Origin: Pseudomonadota bacterium
GTDB lineage: Bacteria; Pseudomonadota; Gammaproteobacteria; Pseudomonadales; Pseudohongiellaceae
Assembly: GCA_022563075.1 (NCBI GenBank)
Contig: JADFOC010000104.1
Location: 1-7,974 of the forward strand
Length of the DNA stretch: 7,974 nt
Direction: 5' to 3'
In this document: piece by piece, positions 6,745-7,974 of the stretch
Layout of the letters: every line of letters begins with the position of its first letter
Position numbering within the stretch: the first letter of the stretch is position 1
The notes under the pieces: generated by a model
What the model was told of the DNA's origin: nothing
Database searches by the model: none
What the model saw: the letters and a program-made list of their open reading frames with translations, nothing else
Program-made: the position numbers and the translations under genes

Positions 6745-7629
6745 TTAGAATAAATAGTGATCGACTACCAGGGCCAGAAATAGCAAAGCCAGATAGAAGA
6801 TTGAATAGCGGAACGTATCCATTGCAGAGGTGGGTTTGGGCTTGAACATTAAGCGCCCGGAGTAGACCAGGAAACCTGCGCCCAAGCCAATGGCCGAACC
6901 GAGGTAGAGCAATCCACTCATGCCTGAGATGTATGGAAACAGACTGACCACAACCAACATGATGGTGTAGATGATGATATGCACCTTGGTCACATACTCG
7001 CCATGAGTGACCGGTAACATAGGCACACCAGACTTTGCATACTCGTCTTTACGATGTATCGCCAAAGCCCAGAAGTGAGGTGGGGTCCAGGCAAAAATAA
7101 TGAGTACCAAAATTAACGCACCCGCGTCGATGCTTCCGGTTACGGCTGACCAGCCCAGCAATGGCGGCATAGCGCCAAACAATCCGCCGATAACGATGTT
7201 CTGCGGTGTGGCGTGTTTCAGGTAACCCGTATAGATAAACGCGTATCCTACGAATGAGCCAAGCGTCAGCCAGGCGCATAGTGGATTTACCCAGAACAGC
7301 AAGATGGCCATGCCGGCGACACCAATGGCGATGGCAAACACGATTACCTGCTTCGGACCGACCCGACCTTGAGGTAACGGTCGATTATGGGTTCGCTTCA
7401 TTAATACATCGATCTTGCGATCGATTAGATGGTTAACCACAGCCCCAGAGCCAGCTACCAGGGCTATTCCCAGATTACCCAGAATCAAAACATCCAAGGG
7501 CACCATCCCGGGCACCGCGAGCAACATGCCCACTAACGAAGTCAGAATCATTAACATGACTACGCGCGGCTTGCACAACTCATAGAAATCGCGCCAACTG
7601 CTACTTAGATTTGAAGTTAATTCGGTCAC
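6745..7629 (-). CDS. ctaB: Protoheme IX farnesyltransferase (heme O synthase)
   Basis: This inner-membrane UbiA-superfamily prenyltransferase adds a farnesyl group to heme B to give heme O, the precursor of heme A in aa3-type oxidases. The 294-residue chain has multiple hydrophobic helices. It carries the prenyl-diphosphate/Mg2+ motif N66-x3-D70-x3-D74 (NHLIDRKID), the block YLKHATPQNIVIGG (136-149), and AWTPPHFWALAIHRKDEYAK (180-199). It resembles the Pseudomonas-type CtaB (also named CyoE). The usual LKR before TPQN is LKH here. The start is GTG at 7629: no ATG occurs between it and an in-frame TAA at 7663-7665, and its N-terminus (SWRDFYELCKPRVV) matches family starts. The Shine-Dalgarno is weak. 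The next gene downstream is a SCO1/SenC copper chaperone, a common partner. A cox15/ctaA gene, often adjacent, is not seen upstream. Confidence 0.96.
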   Translation of the reverse strand: MTELTSNLSSSWRDFYELCKPRVVMLMILTSLVGMLLAVPGMVPLDVLILGNLGIALVAGSGAVVNHLIDRKIDVLMKRTHNRPLPQGRVGPKQVIVFAIAIGVAGMAILLFWVNPLCAWLTLGSFVGYAFIYTGYLKHATPQNIVIGGLFGAMPPLLGWSAVTGSIDAGALILVLIIFAWTPPHFWALAIHRKDEYAKSGVPMLPVTHGEYVTKVHIIIYTIMLVVVSLFPYISGMSGLLYLGSAIGLGAGFLVYSGRLMFKPKPTSAMDTFRYSIFYLALLFLALVVDHYLF

Positions 7630-7664
7630 AGGCCAACTTAATAAATACAGAATGGGGGGGTGTT

Positions 7665-7703
7665 ACCGGATCAGTATATACCACTTACTGGTCTCAATCC
7701 GGT
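7665..7703. repeat. Nested inverted repeat / potential hairpin before ctaB
   Basis: The outer arms ACCGGAT (7665-7671) and ATCCGGT (7697-7703) are perfect 7-bp complements. Directly inside them, CAGTA (7672-7676) pairs with TACTG (7686-7690). This leaves a 9-base loop and a one-sided 6-base bulge (7691-7696). It lies 36 bases upstream of the ctaB GTG and overlaps the possible -10 TATACT. It could be an operator or a leader RNA hairpin; no T-run follows, so it is not a terminator. Confidence 0.6.
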
Positions 7704-7802
7704 GCCTCTCAATTTCGAGCGCGGGCATTCAATCATGTTTTGTCTATAATCACAATATTAACTCAAGATGGAGGGAGAAACCCCGCGCTCTGTTTTCTCG
7801 AT

Positions 7803-7823
7803 TTTGTGAGCGATTATTTGTGA
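7803..7823 (+). repeat. Short direct repeat TTTGTGA x2
   Basis: TTTGTGA occurs at 7803-7809 and again at 7817-7823, with starts 14 bases apart. It may be chance in AT-rich DNA or tandem binding half-sites. Confidence 0.3.
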
Positions 7824-7846
7824 ATTTCGCCAACGCGTTTCGAGAC

Positions 7847-7862
7847 TGACAGGAAACTGTCA
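7847..7862. repeat. Perfect 6-bp hairpin with GAAA loop
   Basis: TGACAG (7847-7852) and CTGTCA (7857-7862) are perfectly complementary around GAAA on the plus strand, a stable GNRA-type tetraloop if transcribed that way. It could equally be a DNA dyad for a regulator. An A-run, not a T-run, follows, so it is not a plus-strand terminator. Confidence 0.5.
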
Positions 7863-7884
7863 AAAATGCTTGATTTCACACCAG

Positions 7885-7908
7885 TTTTAGCACTTTTCTG
7901 GACTAAAA
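7885..7908. repeat. Inverted repeat TTTTAG / CTAAAA
   Basis: TTTTAG (7885-7890) and CTAAAA (7903-7908) are complementary with a 12-base spacer, and CCAG/CTGG offers an alternative pairing in the same place. The function is unknown. Confidence 0.35.
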
Positions 7909-7919
7909 TTACTTGCGGC

Positions 7920-7943
7920 GGGTGCTGATTTTCTATAGCATCC
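7920..7943. repeat. 7-bp inverted repeat near the right edge
   Basis: GGGTGCT (7920-7926) pairs with AGCATCC (7937-7943), with one G-T pair, around a 10-base loop. No T-run follows on either strand within the window. Confidence 0.35.
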
Positions 7944-7974
7944 CGGTGCGCGTGAGGTGTGCGAAATATCTTCA

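Larger units (their letters stand above)
7630..7974. other. Intergenic region upstream of ctaB, no supported gene
   Basis: No frame here gives a recognisable protein. The region should hold the ctaB promoter (minus strand) and possibly the control region of a gene beyond the right edge. It contains a C7 run on the minus strand (7654-7660), a nested inverted repeat (7665-7703), an isolated TATAAT on the plus strand (7745-7750) with no good -35, and several short inverted repeats between 7775 and 7943. On the minus strand, TATACT (7678-7673) is a possible ctaB -10 without a convincing -35. Confidence 0.6.

Noticed and set aside
7654..7712. tRNA-like T-arm (ACTGG, 7-base loop, CCGGT)
   Set aside because: The loop does not fit TTCRANY, no matching acceptor stem is found, and there is no room for D and anticodon arms. 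The pairing is better explained by the nested inverted repeat.
7768..7809. ATG with GGAGG overlapping it and a 13-codon frame
   Set aside because: The purine run is downstream of the ATG rather than before it, and the frame stops after 13 codons.
7611..7849. Two overlapping plus-strand open frames of 65-70 codons over the ctaB start and leader
   Set aside because: They have no recognisable similarity, overlap the ctaB start antisense, and lack good ribosome sites.
7814..7974. Open minus-strand frame of about 53 codons running in from the right edge
   Set aside because: It ends at TAA (7816-7814) and matches no family I recognise, including the cox15 C-terminus. It overlaps several hairpins, and its composition gives no coding signal. 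It could be the end of a gene, but this cannot be supported.

Overview
The window is ordinary chromosomal DNA, most likely from a gammaproteobacterium outside the Enterobacterales. EngB, PolA, ZnuA/ZnuC/ZnuB, SCO1/SenC and CtaB all read like gammaproteobacterial proteins. From memory, the order engB, polA, then a divergent znuA / znuCB locus resembles the Pseudomonas neighbourhood, although thrB and zur, which I recall there, are absent here. The genus cannot be resolved from the sequence alone. I see no insertion sequence, prophage, CRISPR array, tRNA or rRNA.

Layout. Bases 1-602 (+) hold the 3' part of engB, a ribosome-assembly GTPase whose start lies left of the window. Two bases later, convergent to it, polA ends (605-3370, -). 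Just upstream of polA on the same strand is znuA (3399-4268, -), 28 bases away. A 105-base divergent promoter region (4269-4373) carries a good candidate Zur box and separates znuA from znuC-znuB (4374-5967, +), whose coding regions overlap by 11 bases. A short convergent gap (5968-6062) holds a weak terminator-like hairpin for the next minus-strand pair, ctaB (6745-7629) followed by a SCO1/SenC gene (6063-6731). Bases 7630-7974 hold no gene I can support, but they contain several inverted repeats, including a nested one directly upstream of ctaB.

Function. ZnuA binds zinc in the periplasm, ZnuB forms the membrane channel and ZnuC drives uptake with ATP; the shared promoter region suggests zinc-responsive repression by Zur. 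CtaB makes heme O and SCO1 helps deliver copper to cytochrome c oxidase, so this pair serves terminal-oxidase biogenesis. PolA and EngB are housekeeping proteins for DNA repair/replication and 50S ribosome assembly.

The most notable observations are four. PolA keeps its polymerase and 5'-nuclease motifs but appears to have lost three of the four acidic metal ligands of the proofreading exonuclease. polA sits 28 bases behind a probably Zur-controlled znuA. The EngB guanine-specificity motif has an Asn where Lys is expected. A structured inverted repeat precedes ctaB. I did not find a convincing undescribed multi-gene system.
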